Origin: Martelella mediterranea
Lineage (GTDB): Bacteria; Pseudomonadota; Alphaproteobacteria; Rhizobiales; Rhizobiaceae
Direction: 5' to 3'
DNA: 64,000 bases
Assembly (NCBI GenBank): GCA_003001975.1
Contig: PVUG01000007.1
Location: 124,001 to 188,000 of the forward strand
Shown here: piece after piece, positions 8,388 to 16,455 of the stretch
How the letters are laid out: each line of letters opens with the position of its first letter
Numbering within the stretch: the first letter of the stretch is position 1
Program-made: the position numbers and the translations under genes
The notes under the pieces: generated by a model
The model's database searches: none
The model's input: only the letters and a program-made list of their open reading frames with translations
Told to the model about the DNA's origin: nothing

Positions 8388-8935
8388 TGCCGCAAAGGCT
8401 GAATTATTTCGCCTATGGCTCCAACATGCTGACGGAGCGGCTTTTCCGCCGCTGCCCTTCTGCGCGCGCGCTCGGTGGTGCTTTTCTTGAACACCACACG
8501 CTCGATTTCGCCAAGCCGGGCCGCGACGGTTCCGGCAAGGCGACGATCATGCCGGCGCCTGATGCACGGGTTTTCGGGGTGTTGTTTACGCTCGAACCTG
8601 GCGATTGCGGCCTGCTCGACGGTTTCGAGGGGCGCGGCAAGGGCTATGACAGGCTGGACGATGTTACCGTGTGCCGGATGCCCGACGGCCGCGCCGTGTC
8701 CGCATTCACCTATATGGCGCCGCTGGCCTTCCGTGATCCGGCGTTTCCACCCTACGACTGGTATCATGGCCTTGTCATTGCCGGTGCGCATGAGCACGGA
8801 CTGCCGGAAGACTATATTGCCGGGCTTCTGGAAACCCCCGTTGTCGAAGACCCCGAGGCCGACCGCGCTACCCGCAGGGAAGCGCTCGATATCCTTGCCG
8901 GTCACACTTTGACCAGCCGGTCTGTGAGCACTTGA
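8387..8935 (+). CDS. Gamma-glutamylcyclotransferase-like (AIG2/GGCT) protein
   Basis: An 182-residue protein opening with LNYFAYGSNML, the YGSN substrate loop of the gamma-glutamylcyclotransferase/BtrG fold, and carrying LLDGFEGRGKGYDRLDDVTV, where the glutamate in the DGFEG context matches the catalytic acid of the family. It probably releases 5-oxoproline from gamma-glutamyl amines or amino acids, but substrate cannot be told. ATG at 8387 overlaps the uup stop as TGATG, so translation is likely coupled. A longer in-frame version begins inside uup and is not favoured. Confidence 0.8.
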   Translation: MPQRLNYFAYGSNMLTERLFRRCPSARALGGAFLEHHTLDFAKPGRDGSGKATIMPAPDARVFGVLFTLEPGDCGLLDGFEGRGKGYDRLDDVTVCRMPDGRAVSAFTYMAPLAFRDPAFPPYDWYHGLVIAGAHEHGLPEDYIAGLLETPVVEDPEADRATRREALDILAGHTLTSRSVST

Positions 8936-9047
8936 ATGCGGGACCGGGAGTACCATAGTTTAAGACGCCGCGTCATATGACAGCCGGTCGTCATCCATCG
9001 TGAAAGCGAAAGCATTAATGCCGGAAGCACCGCACAAGGACCACAAA

Positions 9048-10277
9048 ATGCAACGCTGGATCGGCCAGGCCGCCGCAGGACGCGCGCCGCTGATCCCGTC
9101 AGTCACCGCCGCGCGCTGGCTGCTTCTGGGCGTGGCGCTGGCCGCCGTTTATTTCTTTCACGGCTTTCTGGTGCCGGTGCTGGCAGCCCTCATCATCGCC
9201 TTTGCCTCGCAGCCGGTGTTTCGGGATCTAAACCGCAGGCTCGGCAATCGGCGCACGCTGGCCGCCACCATCGCCATCTTCCTGATCCTGCTGTTTCTGA
9301 TCCTGCCGATCGTGTTCGCGGTGATCTACATGTCGCGCGAGCTGGAGGCCTGGATTTCCTGGGCGGCGGAGGCCAACCGGGTCGGCGCGCCGGTTCCGGA
9401 CTGGATTTTCAACCTGCCGGTGATCGGCGCATGGATTGCCGAAAAATGGCGGGATTATCTTGGCCAGCCCGGCGATATCGGCCAGCTTATTCAGGCCGTC
9501 AGCGGCGAGAATATCGGCAGCATCTACCGCACGGCGCTGTTTGTCGGCGGGCGGGTGTTCGGCCTGGTCCTGTCGGCACTGTTCATGCTGATCGCGCTGT
9601 TCTTTCTCTACAAGGACGGCGACAAGTTCGCCGCACAGCTCGATATCCTTGGCGAGCGGCTGTTTCCAGATCGCTGGTACCGGATTTCGCGCGTCGTTCC
9701 GGCCACGATTTCGTCCACCGTCACCGGCATGACGCTGATCGCCATGGGCGAGGGCATTGTGCTGGGGACCGCCTATTATTTTGCCGGTGTTCCGAATTTC
9801 GTGTCCTTCGGTCTGGTCACCGCGGTCATGGCCATGGTGCCGGGCGGCGCACCGCTGACCTTCACCCTGATTTCCGGCTATCTGATTGCCCGCGGCACGC
9901 CCGTTCACGGGATCGGATTGCTGATATGGGGCACGATCGAACTGTTCATCGTCGACAAGACGTTGCGGCCGCGCCTTGTCGGCGGCCCGATCAAGCTGCC
10001 CTTCCTGCCGACCTTTTTCGGTCTTGTCGGCGGCGTGAAGACGATGGGGCTGATCGGCCTGTTCGTCGGCCCGGTGCTGATGGCACTGATCGTGGCGATC
10101 TGGCGCGAATGGGTGCTGGAAGCCGCCGGAACCGCGGAAGCGGCCAATCCGAATGCCAATGTTGCCCCGCCTGCCGGTGGGCCGCCGCTGAAGGAGACCG
10201 AACACGTGCCGAAGTCAGGTGCCTATGCCGGCGCGGCGGAAGCGGCCAACCTGCCGGAAAGCGCGCCGCATAGCTGA
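9048..10277 (+). CDS. AI-2E-family (TqsA/YdiK-like) transporter
   Basis: A roughly 409-residue inner-membrane protein of the AI-2E transporter superfamily. An N-terminal pair of helices (VYFFHGFLVPVLAALIIAFA) is followed by a soluble-looking loop, then the family hallmark cluster near the C-terminus: PGGAPLTFTLISGYLI, GLLIWG and FIVDKTLRPRLVGGP, then PFLPTFFGLVGGVKTMGLIG. Members export quorum signals or act as sodium/proton antiporters; substrate unknown. I place the start at ATG 9048 because AAGGA at 9036-9040 sits seven bases upstream; in-frame GTG 9000 and ATG 9018 lack such a site. The last 50 residues are low-complexity and proline/alanine-rich. Confidence 0.85.
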   Translation: MQRWIGQAAAGRAPLIPSVTAARWLLLGVALAAVYFFHGFLVPVLAALIIAFASQPVFRDLNRRLGNRRTLAATIAIFLILLFLILPIVFAVIYMSRELEAWISWAAEANRVGAPVPDWIFNLPVIGAWIAEKWRDYLGQPGDIGQLIQAVSGENIGSIYRTALFVGGRVFGLVLSALFMLIALFFLYKDGDKFAAQLDILGERLFPDRWYRISRVVPATISSTVTGMTLIAMGEGIVLGTAYYFAGVPNFVSFGLVTAVMAMVPGGAPLTFTLISGYLIARGTPVHGIGLLIWGTIELFIVDKTLRPRLVGGPIKLPFLPTFFGLVGGVKTMGLIGLFVGPVLMALIVAIWREWVLEAAGTAEAANPNANVAPPAGGPPLKETEHVPKSGAYAGAAEAANLPESAPHS

Positions 10278-10280
10278 GGC

Positions 10281-10862
10281 TCAGGCAAGAACCACAAGCC
10301 GTGTGCCGCGCCTGAGATGCGGCAGCAAGACCCGCATGGCCGATGGCGCTATGGCGACACAGCCCGCTGTCGGCGCAAAGTCCGGCCGGGCAAGGTGGAA
10401 GAACACCGCCGAGCCCCGGCCCCGGACCCGCGAACTGAGGTTCCAGTCCAGAACGATAACGATGTCGTAAATCCCGTCATCGCGCAGCAACTTTTCGTGG
10501 CTGGCGCTAAACGGCAGGCGGACCGGCCGGTTATAATTCGGGTCCGAAGGCGCGTCGCACCAGCCATCTGCCGCGGTGATCCGGCGAAGACGAAGCGGGC
10601 TTGCCGGCAGGATCGGCAGACGGCGCGGCACAAACCCGCCGGTCAGCGCCATGACGCCCGGCGGCGTGGCGCCATCGCCTTCCCGCTTACGTGCCGAGAT
10701 GCCGCTGCGGCCGATTGCAGCCTGAAAGCGCAACGGCCCGAAACCGAGAATGGCGCGGTGCCGTGCGCCCGGTGCGCGATGCACGGTAATGGTTGTCGGC
10801 TTTCTTGTTCGAATGGTCTTGCGCGTTTTCTTCACATTTTTTTGCTTTGTGCGTGAAATCAT
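10281..10862 (-). CDS. YkuD-type L,D-transpeptidase domain protein
   Basis: A 193-residue protein with the L,D-transpeptidase (YkuD) catalytic core: His156 in FFHLARP and the catalytic Cys168 in PTAGCVAI. Classical enzymes, which make 3-3 cross-links or attach lipoproteins to peptidoglycan, have SHGC(I/V)R; here the residues before and after the cysteine are Ala-Gly and Ala-Ile, as I recall for a rhizobial subfamily. The body contains KREGDGATP and the substrate-side WCDAPSDPNYNRP. The N-terminus (MISRTKQKNVKKTRKTIRTRK) is very basic and has no hydrophobic signal segment, so export is not explained by the sequence. It converges on the AI-2E transporter gene (3-base gap). Confidence 0.8.
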   Translation of the reverse strand: MISRTKQKNVKKTRKTIRTRKPTTITVHRAPGARHRAILGFGPLRFQAAIGRSGISARKREGDGATPPGVMALTGGFVPRRLPILPASPLRLRRITAADGWCDAPSDPNYNRPVRLPFSASHEKLLRDDGIYDIVIVLDWNLSSRVRGRGSAVFFHLARPDFAPTAGCVAIAPSAMRVLLPHLRRGTRLVVLA

Positions 10863-10939
10863 ATAGTTTCATAGCATTACGCCCGGAGATAGCCTGTCGC
10901 AATGGCGATATGCGCGCCAAGCACCAAGCGGGAGACTTT

Positions 10940-10978
10940 ATGGCGAACGATAATAACGCAAGAGGGCCGAGTGTATGA
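10940..10978 (+). CDS. Twelve-codon upstream peptide coupled to cenR
   Basis: ATG at 10940 follows GGGAGA and opens MANDNNARGPSV, ending at TGA 10976-10978. The stop overlaps the start of the response regulator gene as ATGA. This arrangement would couple or gate translation of the regulator. It could simply be chance; there is no independent evidence that the peptide is made. Confidence 0.35.
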   Translation: MANDNNARGPSV

Positions 10979-11658
10979 CGGAGAGGACGATACTTCTGGT
11001 CGATGACGATCAGGATCTGCGCGAGACGCTTGTCGAGCAGCTTGAGCTTTACGACGAATTTGTCATCCTTCCGGCCGACAGTGCCGCAAGTTCGCTGAAA
11101 ATGCTCAAGGAAGAGCAGGTCGACCTCCTGATCATGGATGTCGGACTTCCCGACATGGACGGGCGCGAGGCCGTGAAGATGGCCCGCAAGAACGGCTACA
11201 AGGCGCCGATCATCATGCTGACCGGCCATGACACCGACAGCGATACGATCCTCGGGCTTGAGGCGGGCGCCAATGATTATGTCACCAAGCCGTTCCGTTT
11301 TGCCGTGCTGCTTGCCCGCATCCGCGCGCAGTTGCGCCAGCACGAACAGAGCGAGGATGCCACCTTCAATGTCGGGCCTTACGTGTTCAAACCGGGACAG
11401 AAACTGTTTACCGGAGAGGGCAACAAGAAGATCCGGCTGACCGAAAAGGAAGCGGCGATCATCCGCTATCTTTACCGGGCGGGCCAGAAAGTGGTAACCC
11501 GCGACATGCTTCTGGAAGAAGTCTGGGGTTATAATTCCGGCGTCACCACCCATACGCTGGAAACCCATGTCTACAGGCTGCGCCAGAAGATCGAGGAAGA
11601 CCCGTCGAATGCGCGCATTCTCGTGACCGAAAACGGCGGTTACAAGCTGGTGCCGTAA
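10975..11658 (+). CDS. cenR: OmpR-family response regulator, CenR/OtpR type
   Basis: A 227-residue two-component regulator. The receiver domain has acidic residues DDD at 10-12, phospho-acceptor Asp55 in LLIMDVGLPDMDG, MLTGHD and YVTKPF. The C-terminal winged helix has LTEKEAAIIRYLYRAG and TTHTLETHVYRLRQKIE. From memory the sequence is close to Caulobacter CenR and Brucella OtpR, regulators of cell-envelope integrity, beta-lactam tolerance and acid stress. In Brucella OtpR is likewise followed by a cyclic-nucleotide-binding protein, which is also seen here. No histidine kinase is next to it. Naming rests on remembered similarity and this neighbour, so it is probable rather than certain. Confidence 0.8.
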   Translation: MTERTILLVDDDQDLRETLVEQLELYDEFVILPADSAASSLKMLKEEQVDLLIMDVGLPDMDGREAVKMARKNGYKAPIIMLTGHDTDSDTILGLEAGANDYVTKPFRFAVLLARIRAQLRQHEQSEDATFNVGPYVFKPGQKLFTGEGNKKIRLTEKEAAIIRYLYRAGQKVVTRDMLLEEVWGYNSGVTTHTLETHVYRLRQKIEEDPSNARILVTENGGYKLVP

Positions 11659-11702
11659 CCGGCGGCAAGGCCTTGGGGCAAGGCACGGCAGGGGGCAGAA
11701 AC

Positions 11703-12149
11703 ATGGCATTGTCGGGTGACATCGAGACACTTCGCCGGACCGATCTTTTTTCCGGCTTTTCCGACGAACAGCTGCGTCTGATCGCCTTCACCGTCACGCG
11801 GCTTTCGCTGCAGGAGGGCGAAATGCTCTTTGGCGAGGATGCGGACAGCCTCGGCGCCTATCTCGTTGAAAGCGGAACGCTGACGCTTGAGGCGGCCGGT
11901 CGTTCCGCCGGGATTGCCGGTGCGGGAAGCCTGCTGGCCGAAGCGGCCCTGATCAGCCCTGTGCCGCACCGTGTCTCGGCGGTTGCTTCAGAACCCGCCG
12001 CCATTCTCCTGATCCGCCGCGACCAGTTCTTGCGCCTGATCGAGGAGTATCCCGATATCGCACAGGAAATGGACCGGCGCCTGCGCCGCAATTTTTCCGA
12101 AATGGTCAGCGCGCTTTCCGCCGTGAAAACCCGGTTGTCGGATTTTTAG
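11703..12149 (+). CDS. Cyclic nucleotide-binding domain protein
   Basis: A 148-residue single-domain protein with a cNMP-binding fold: LFSGFSDEQLRLIAF, GEMLFGEDADSLGAYLVESGTLTLE, AGSLLAEAALIS and PHRVSAVASEPAAILLIRRDQFLRLIEEYP. The phosphate-binding cassette HRVSAVA is close to the usual R(S/T)AxVxA, so cAMP or cGMP binding is plausible. No DNA-binding or kinase domain is attached. It lies 44 bases downstream of the response regulator with its own AGGGGG site. In Brucella the equivalent gene was described as a cAMP-dependent kinase regulatory-subunit homologue in an operon with otpR; that parallel is from memory. The partner protein is unknown. Confidence 0.8.
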   Translation: MALSGDIETLRRTDLFSGFSDEQLRLIAFTVTRLSLQEGEMLFGEDADSLGAYLVESGTLTLEAAGRSAGIAGAGSLLAEAALISPVPHRVSAVASEPAAILLIRRDQFLRLIEEYPDIAQEMDRRLRRNFSEMVSALSAVKTRLSDF

Positions 12150-12195
12150 GCGGGCGCGTTCTTCTGTCTGAAAGCCAACGAGCGGGTGACCGCTT

Positions 12196-13107
12196 TCACG
12201 CGCCCAGATGTCGCTCGCCGCGGCTTTTGGCCAGTGCGATCTGGTGCTGGCGTTCGCGGAAGCGGGCGCGGTCGGCGTCGGAATAGCTTTCTGCGCAATG
12301 CGGGCAGGAAACGCCTTCCTCGTAATCGGCGGAAAGCTTGTCTTCCGGCGTCACCGGATGGCGGCAGGCGTGGCAGAGTTCGTGCTCGCCTTCCTTCAGG
12401 CCGTGGGTGACGGAAACGCGCTCGTCGAAGACGAAGCAGGCGCCGTCCCAGAGGCTTTCGTTCTCCGGCACTTCCTCGAGATATTTCAGGATGCCGCCCT
12501 TCAGGTGATAGACCTCGTCGAAGCCCTGCTCCTTCATATAGGCGGTTGCCTTTTCGCAACGGATGCCGCCGGTGCAGTACATCGCGATCTTCGGCTTGTT
12601 GTGCAGTCCCCTGTTTTCCTCCACCCAGCGCGGAAATTCGCGGAAGGTCCTGGTGTGCGGGTCGACCGCCCCGCGGAACAGGCCGATCGCCGTCTCGTAA
12701 TCATTGCGGGTGTCGATCACGATCGTTTCGGGGTCTGAAATCAGGTCGTTCCAGTCCTTCGGCTCGACATAGGTGCCGACCGTCTTCAGCGGGTCGATAT
12801 CCTCGACGCCCATGGTCACGATTTCCTTCTTCAGCCGCACCTTGAGGCGGTTGAAGGGCATTTTCGAGGCGTGGCTTTCCTTGTGCTCGAGACCGGCAAA
12901 TTCCGGCCGCGCACGGATGAAGGCCAGCACGTTGGCAATACCCTCATGGCTGCCGGCAATGGTGCCGTTAATGCCTTCATGGGCCAGCAGCAGCGTGCCG
13001 CGCACGCCGTTTTCCTCACAGCAGGCGAAAAGCGGCGCGCGAAACGCCTGAAAATCGGCAAACCGCGTGAAGTGATACAGGGCTGCGACCAGATAGGACC
13101 GTTCCAT
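12196..13107 (-). CDS. trhO: TrhO, tRNA uridine(34) hydroxylase (rhodanese family)
   Basis: A 303-residue cytosolic enzyme of the YceA/TrhO family, which makes 5-hydroxyuridine at the wobble position of some tRNAs using oxygen. Visible: the N-terminal acylphosphatase-like domain with [17 protein letters not shown], the central rhodanese domain with IDTRNDYE and the catalytic loop [12 protein letters not shown] (Cys178), and a C-terminal zinc-like part, CHAC at about 243 and CPHC about 25 residues later. Length fits alphaproteobacterial members. It is read after the CYTH and CHAD genes on the same strand, but a 79-base gap leaves room for its own promoter. Confidence 0.9.
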   Translation of the reverse strand: MERSYLVAALYHFTRFADFQAFRAPLFACCEENGVRGTLLLAHEGINGTIAGSHEGIANVLAFIRARPEFAGLEHKESHASKMPFNRLKVRLKKEIVTMGVEDIDPLKTVGTYVEPKDWNDLISDPETIVIDTRNDYETAIGLFRGAVDPHTRTFREFPRWVEENRGLHNKPKIAMYCTGGIRCEKATAYMKEQGFDEVYHLKGGILKYLEEVPENESLWDGACFVFDERVSVTHGLKEGEHELCHACRHPVTPEDKLSADYEEGVSCPHCAESYSDADRARFRERQHQIALAKSRGERHLGA

Positions 13108-13186
13108 GGTCTCTCTCCGCTTTCTTCAAACTTGAGCTTTTGCAGTTGTTGCGCTGGCCAATACACGGATCGGCCGATTTTGGCAA

Positions 13187-14110
13187 TTACCGGCCATCTT
13201 CGGCACGCACCCGTTTGCGCCACAATGTCCTGATGATTTTCGCTTCGACATCGGCTTCATCGCCAAAGGCCTTGCGCGCCATCTTGATCACGCGACGGCG
13301 CAATTGCGTGCGGGCCTTAAGCGCGGCGGAGCGGCAGGCGGCAAGCGTCACCGGGTCGAGCGGCGGCGCTTCCGGTCCGTCCAGAAGGGCAAGCAGCATG
13401 CTGAGATCATGTTCGTGGCCGAGCGCATCGGCCAGCGCCTTGGCATCGCTGCGCTTGCCCTTCAGCGCCGACGGCCAGACCGGTGACAGCAGCGCGCAGA
13501 ACATCCAGTAGGTCTGGCTTTTCTTGCGCAGCTCGTGAAAATCGTCGTCGTCGCCTTCGGCCTGGGCGGTCATCAGCGCGACCTGGGCGTTGGCGAGCTG
13601 TTTTTTCCAGCCTTTGGCAAGGTATTTGGCGGCTGTCTTGCGGTCTGCGTGGAGGTCGATTTTTTCAATTGCGGCAATGGCGTCGTGGCAGTCGTGGATT
13701 GCGGCCTTTGCCTTTTTCTTCAGATCCGTCTCGGTGGCGGCAATGGTCTCGCGGCGTTCGCGAAGCGCCGTTTCCAGCCGTGCCAGCGCCATGTCGCGCG
13801 CGCCGTCCCCGGCAAGGCCGCGCAGATAGGTCGCGCATTCGATCAGCGCGGTCGCGTCGCGTTCGCCGGAAAGCCCGGCGGCGATCGCGCGGATGCGCTC
13901 ATTCTCCTGTCTTGCGAAATCCGGTGCGGCAGGGCGGATCAGCTTTAAAAGACCACGCACGCGCTTGAATTTCTTGCGGGCGTCGTGAACGGCCTCGTGC
14001 AGGCCGCGCGGCTGTTTCTTCAGCGCCTTGATCGCATCCTCAAGCTGGGAAACCGCTGCCTTTTTGACGGCCGCGTCGAACGGTCTGTCGGGGTCGAGCG
14101 CGAAAGCCAT
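13187..14110 (-). CDS. CHAD domain protein
   Basis: A 307-residue all-helical, lysine- and arginine-rich protein with the conserved histidines of CHAD domains: LHEAVHDARKKFKRVRGLLKLIRPA near the start, and DFHELRKKSQTYWMFCAL and ALGHEHDLSMLL later. CHAD proteins bind polyphosphate and decorate polyphosphate granules. The start is one base beyond the stop of the CYTH gene, so both are co-translated. In many bacteria the two domains are fused; here they are separate, which argues for a shared role in polyphosphate or triphosphate metabolism. No enzymatic motif is seen in this protein itself. Confidence 0.87.
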   Translation of the reverse strand: MAFALDPDRPFDAAVKKAAVSQLEDAIKALKKQPRGLHEAVHDARKKFKRVRGLLKLIRPAAPDFARQENERIRAIAAGLSGERDATALIECATYLRGLAGDGARDMALARLETALRERRETIAATETDLKKKAKAAIHDCHDAIAAIEKIDLHADRKTAAKYLAKGWKKQLANAQVALMTAQAEGDDDDFHELRKKSQTYWMFCALLSPVWPSALKGKRSDAKALADALGHEHDLSMLLALLDGPEAPPLDPVTLAACRSAALKARTQLRRRVIKMARKAFGDEADVEAKIIRTLWRKRVRAEDGR

Positions 14111-14111
14111 G

Positions 14112-14588
14112 TCAGCCGTTCTCCTCGGGGATGGCGCCGGTTTCGGCGAGTGCCTGGTTGATATAGCGCCGGTCGCCGGTCACCTCGCGTCCGAGCCAGT
14201 CGGGAAGCCGCGGGGTTGCCGTCTCGTCCGGCAGTTCCACTTCGGCTACCACAAGCCCCGCGTGATCGCCATGGTAGACATCCACTTCCCAGACGAAATT
14301 CCCGTCGGGAACCCGGTAACGCGTCTTGTCGATCACCGAGCCGAGCGCGTGGGTCATCATTTCCAGCGCGTCCTCCAGCGGGATGTCGTATTCGAATTCG
14401 TCGCGGCTCATCGCGCTGCCGCCGAATTTCAGGGTGATGCGGGCGCGGCTGTCGTCAAAAACGCGGACACGGGCGGAGCGATCCGCTGCGCCCAGAAGAT
14501 AAGCCTGCTTCAGCCGCACGCCCTTTTCCGCGCCGTCCTTCCAGTCATCGCCGTCAACAAGGAATTTCCGTTCGATTTCTCTGGCCAT
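14112..14588 (-). CDS. CYTH-domain triphosphate phosphohydrolase-like protein
   Basis: A 158-residue CYTH (triphosphate tunnel) protein. The signature ExExK is present at the start as EIERKFLV, followed by alternating charged strands (ARVRVFDDSRARITLKF, FEYDIP, WEVDVYHGDHAGLVVAEVEL) that supply the metal and phosphate ligands in the tunnel. Members hydrolyse inorganic tripolyphosphate or thiamine triphosphate, or cyclise ATP; the short length and CHAD partner favour inorganic triphosphatase. It is the first gene of the leftward CYTH-CHAD pair. Substrate is inferred from family and context. Confidence 0.88.
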   Translation of the reverse strand: MAREIERKFLVDGDDWKDGAEKGVRLKQAYLLGAADRSARVRVFDDSRARITLKFGGSAMSRDEFEYDIPLEDALEMMTHALGSVIDKTRYRVPDGNFVWEVDVYHGDHAGLVVAEVELPDETATPRLPDWLGREVTGDRRYINQALAETGAIPEENG

Positions 14589-14789
14589 GTCAGCCCTCTC
14601 TCCGTTCTTCGCCGGAACGGAAACTGTTAATCGAGATCAAACCCGAACGACCGAAATACGTTCATAAGACGGCCACTGTCGCAGGCAATGACTCAAGATC
14701 GAATATAATCCCTGACGGTCTCGACTTGATGCCTGTGCCGGGGTATTTCAAACTCAGCTTGAGCAAAAATTCAAAAGGCCAGTGCGACC

Positions 14790-15434
14790 ATGGATGCAAA
14801 AACCCAAAATCTTCTAGATGCCCTCACCGCCCAGCCCGTCGTTCCGGTGCTGATCGTTGAGTCCGTAGAACATGCCGTACCGCTGGCGCGGGCGCTTGTC
14901 GAGGGCGGATTGAAAGCGCTGGAAATCACGCTGCGCACCGACGCCGCGCTCGATGTGATCAAGGCCATGTCCGAGGAAATCGAGGGCGCGGTCATCGGCG
15001 CCGGCACCATCCTGTCTGCCCGCGATTATGCCGCGGCTGAAAAGGCCGGTGCCAAGTTCATCGTTTCACCCGGCATCAACGGCGATATTCTCGACGCCGC
15101 AGATGACAGTGAAGTGCCGCTTCTGCCGGGCACGGCAACGGCCAGCGAAGTGCTGTCGCTGCGCGAGGAAGGCTATCGCGTGATGAAGTTCTTCCCCGCG
15201 GAACAGGCCGGCGGCGCGCCCTATCTGAAGGCGCTGTCCTCCCCGCTTTCCGACATCAAGTTCTGCCCGACCGGCGGTGTTTCGCTCGCCAATGCACCCG
15301 ATTACCTGAAGCTGCCGAACGTTGTCTGCGTCGGCGGTTCATGGGTTGCGCCGAAGGATCTGGTTGCCAAGGGCGACTGGGACGGCATCAAGAAGCTGGC
15401 CGAGGATGCCTGCGCAACGCTCGGCAAATACTAA
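14790..15434 (+). CDS. eda: KDPG/KHG aldolase (Entner-Doudoroff)
   Basis: A 214-residue class I aldolase that splits 2-keto-3-deoxy-6-phosphogluconate into pyruvate and glyceraldehyde 3-phosphate; many members also act on 4-hydroxy-2-oxoglutarate. Seen: ALEITLRTDAALDVI (catalytic Glu in LEITLRT), GAGTIL, FIVSPG, and the Schiff-base Lys133 in VMKFFPAE, then CPTGGVS for phosphate binding. It is preceded by a 200-base upstream region, followed by a clear hairpin terminator, and appears monocistronic. No other Entner-Doudoroff gene lies in the window. Confidence 0.93.
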   Translation: MDAKTQNLLDALTAQPVVPVLIVESVEHAVPLARALVEGGLKALEITLRTDAALDVIKAMSEEIEGAVIGAGTILSARDYAAAEKAGAKFIVSPGINGDILDAADDSEVPLLPGTATASEVLSLREEGYRVMKFFPAEQAGGAPYLKALSSPLSDIKFCPTGGVSLANAPDYLKLPNVVCVGGSWVAPKDLVAKGDWDGIKKLAEDACATLGKY

Positions 15435-15445
15435 ACACTGCGACA

Positions 15446-15475
15446 GTGACACCCGTCGGCAATGACGGGTGTCAC
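15446..15475 (+). terminator. Hairpin terminator after eda
   Basis: Twelve bases (15446-15457, GTGACACCCGTC) pair perfectly with 15464-15475 across a six-base loop, eleven bases after the eda stop. A short T tract (15478-15480) follows. The stem is strong, the T run weak. Confidence 0.65.
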
Positions 15476-15519
15476 CGTTTGATAACCCGGCATTTTGCCG
15501 GTTTTCCTGGGAGGCCGTC

Positions 15520-16209
15520 TTGTCCGATCTTTCCGGTTTTTCACCACGGCTCCGGCCGCAGCCGGTGCATCAGCGCGGCGTGCATGTCACGGTCGAGCCC
15601 TATGACCGCGGTGAACATGGCGCAGCGCTCTGGGATGCGCTTGGCGGCACGGCCGAGGCGGTCAACACGCTGCTGCGCTTCTTCCCCCAGCCCGATTTTT
15701 CCGGTCCCGACGACTTTTACGCCTGGCTCGAGGCGCAGAATGCTTCGGGAAACTTGGTGACGCGTGTCTTTCGGCAGGCCGGAACCGGCACGGTTGTCGG
15801 CATGGCGAGCTATATGCGCATCGACGAAAACAATGGTTCGATCGAGATCGGTTCTGTTGCCCACGGCCCGGCGATGCAGCGCTCGCCGATGGCGACCGAG
15901 GTGCAGTATCTGATGGCGCGCCATGTGTTCGACGACCTCGGCTACCGGCGTTACGAGTGGAAATGCAACAGCGAGCATGTGGTCAGCCGGGCGGCGGCCG
16001 CGCGGCTGGGCTTCACCTTTGAAGGCGTTTTCCGCAATCACATGGTGGCCAAGGGCAAGAACCGCGATACCGCCTGGTTCTCGATGATCGACAGCGAATG
16101 GCCGTCGATCCGGTCCGCGTTCGAAGCCTGGCTTGCGCCGGAGAATTTCGACGCCGATGGCCGGCAGGTCAGGGGACTGGGCGAAATCAGGTCCGGGGGT
16201 GCAAAATGA
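15520..16209 (+). CDS. GNAT-family N-acetyltransferase (RimJ/RimL-like)
   Basis: A 229-residue acetyltransferase. The RimJ-like pattern is clear: VHVTVEPYDRGEHG, VGMASYMRIDENNGSIEIGSV in the central strands, and RRYEWKCNSEHVVSRAAAARLGFTFEGVFRNHMVAKG at the acetyl-CoA and C-terminal end. Targets of this subgroup range from ribosomal proteins to small molecules and cannot be read from sequence. The start is a TTG at 15520 because GGGAGG lies five bases upstream; an in-frame GTG at 15469 falls inside the eda terminator stem and is rejected. The stop overlaps the next start (ATGA). Confidence 0.82.
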   Translation: MSDLSGFSPRLRPQPVHQRGVHVTVEPYDRGEHGAALWDALGGTAEAVNTLLRFFPQPDFSGPDDFYAWLEAQNASGNLVTRVFRQAGTGTVVGMASYMRIDENNGSIEIGSVAHGPAMQRSPMATEVQYLMARHVFDDLGYRRYEWKCNSEHVVSRAAAARLGFTFEGVFRNHMVAKGKNRDTAWFSMIDSEWPSIRSAFEAWLAPENFDADGRQVRGLGEIRSGGAK

Positions 16210-16421
16210 GCGAGGAAAGTCCGGGCAATCGTTCGACCCTTATCGCAGCGGCAATCATCTTTGCCGGCCTGCTGATCGGCGGTTACTTCCTGCCCGACGT
16301 GATCAATTATGTGGCGCTGTTTTCACCATGGCTTGCGATCGGAGTCGGCGTTTTGTTCGTGCTCGCCGTGTTTCTGGTTTTCTGGCTGAGGGGGCGTTAT
16401 CAGCGCCGCCACGGGCGATAG
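16206..16421 (+). CDS. Small two-helix membrane protein of unknown function
   Basis: I do not recognise a family. The 71-residue product has a short polar start (MSEESPGNRST), two hydrophobic segments (about residues 12-28 and 39-60) separated by a short loop with PDVINYV, and a basic C-terminal tail (RGRYQRRHGR), suggesting both ends are cytoplasmic. It overlaps the upstream acetyltransferase stop as ATGA and precedes the SAHH-like gene by 34 bases, so the three are probably one transcript. Coupled translation supports it being a real gene. Confidence 0.6.
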   Translation: MSEESPGNRSTLIAAAIIFAGLLIGGYFLPDVINYVALFSPWLAIGVGVLFVLAVFLVFWLRGRYQRRHGR

Positions 16422-16455
16422 CGCCGCGGGGCCTGCCCGCAGGGAGATACGGAAA

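Noticed and set aside
10793-10978. A 61-codon frame ahead of cenR as a whole gene
   Set aside because: The 5' part runs through the start of the divergent transpeptidase gene and shows no pattern; only the last 12 codons have a ribosome site and are listed separately.
15469-15519. GTG at 15469 as the start of the acetyltransferase
   Set aside because: It lies inside the eda terminator stem and has no ribosome site; TTG 15520 follows GGGAGG.
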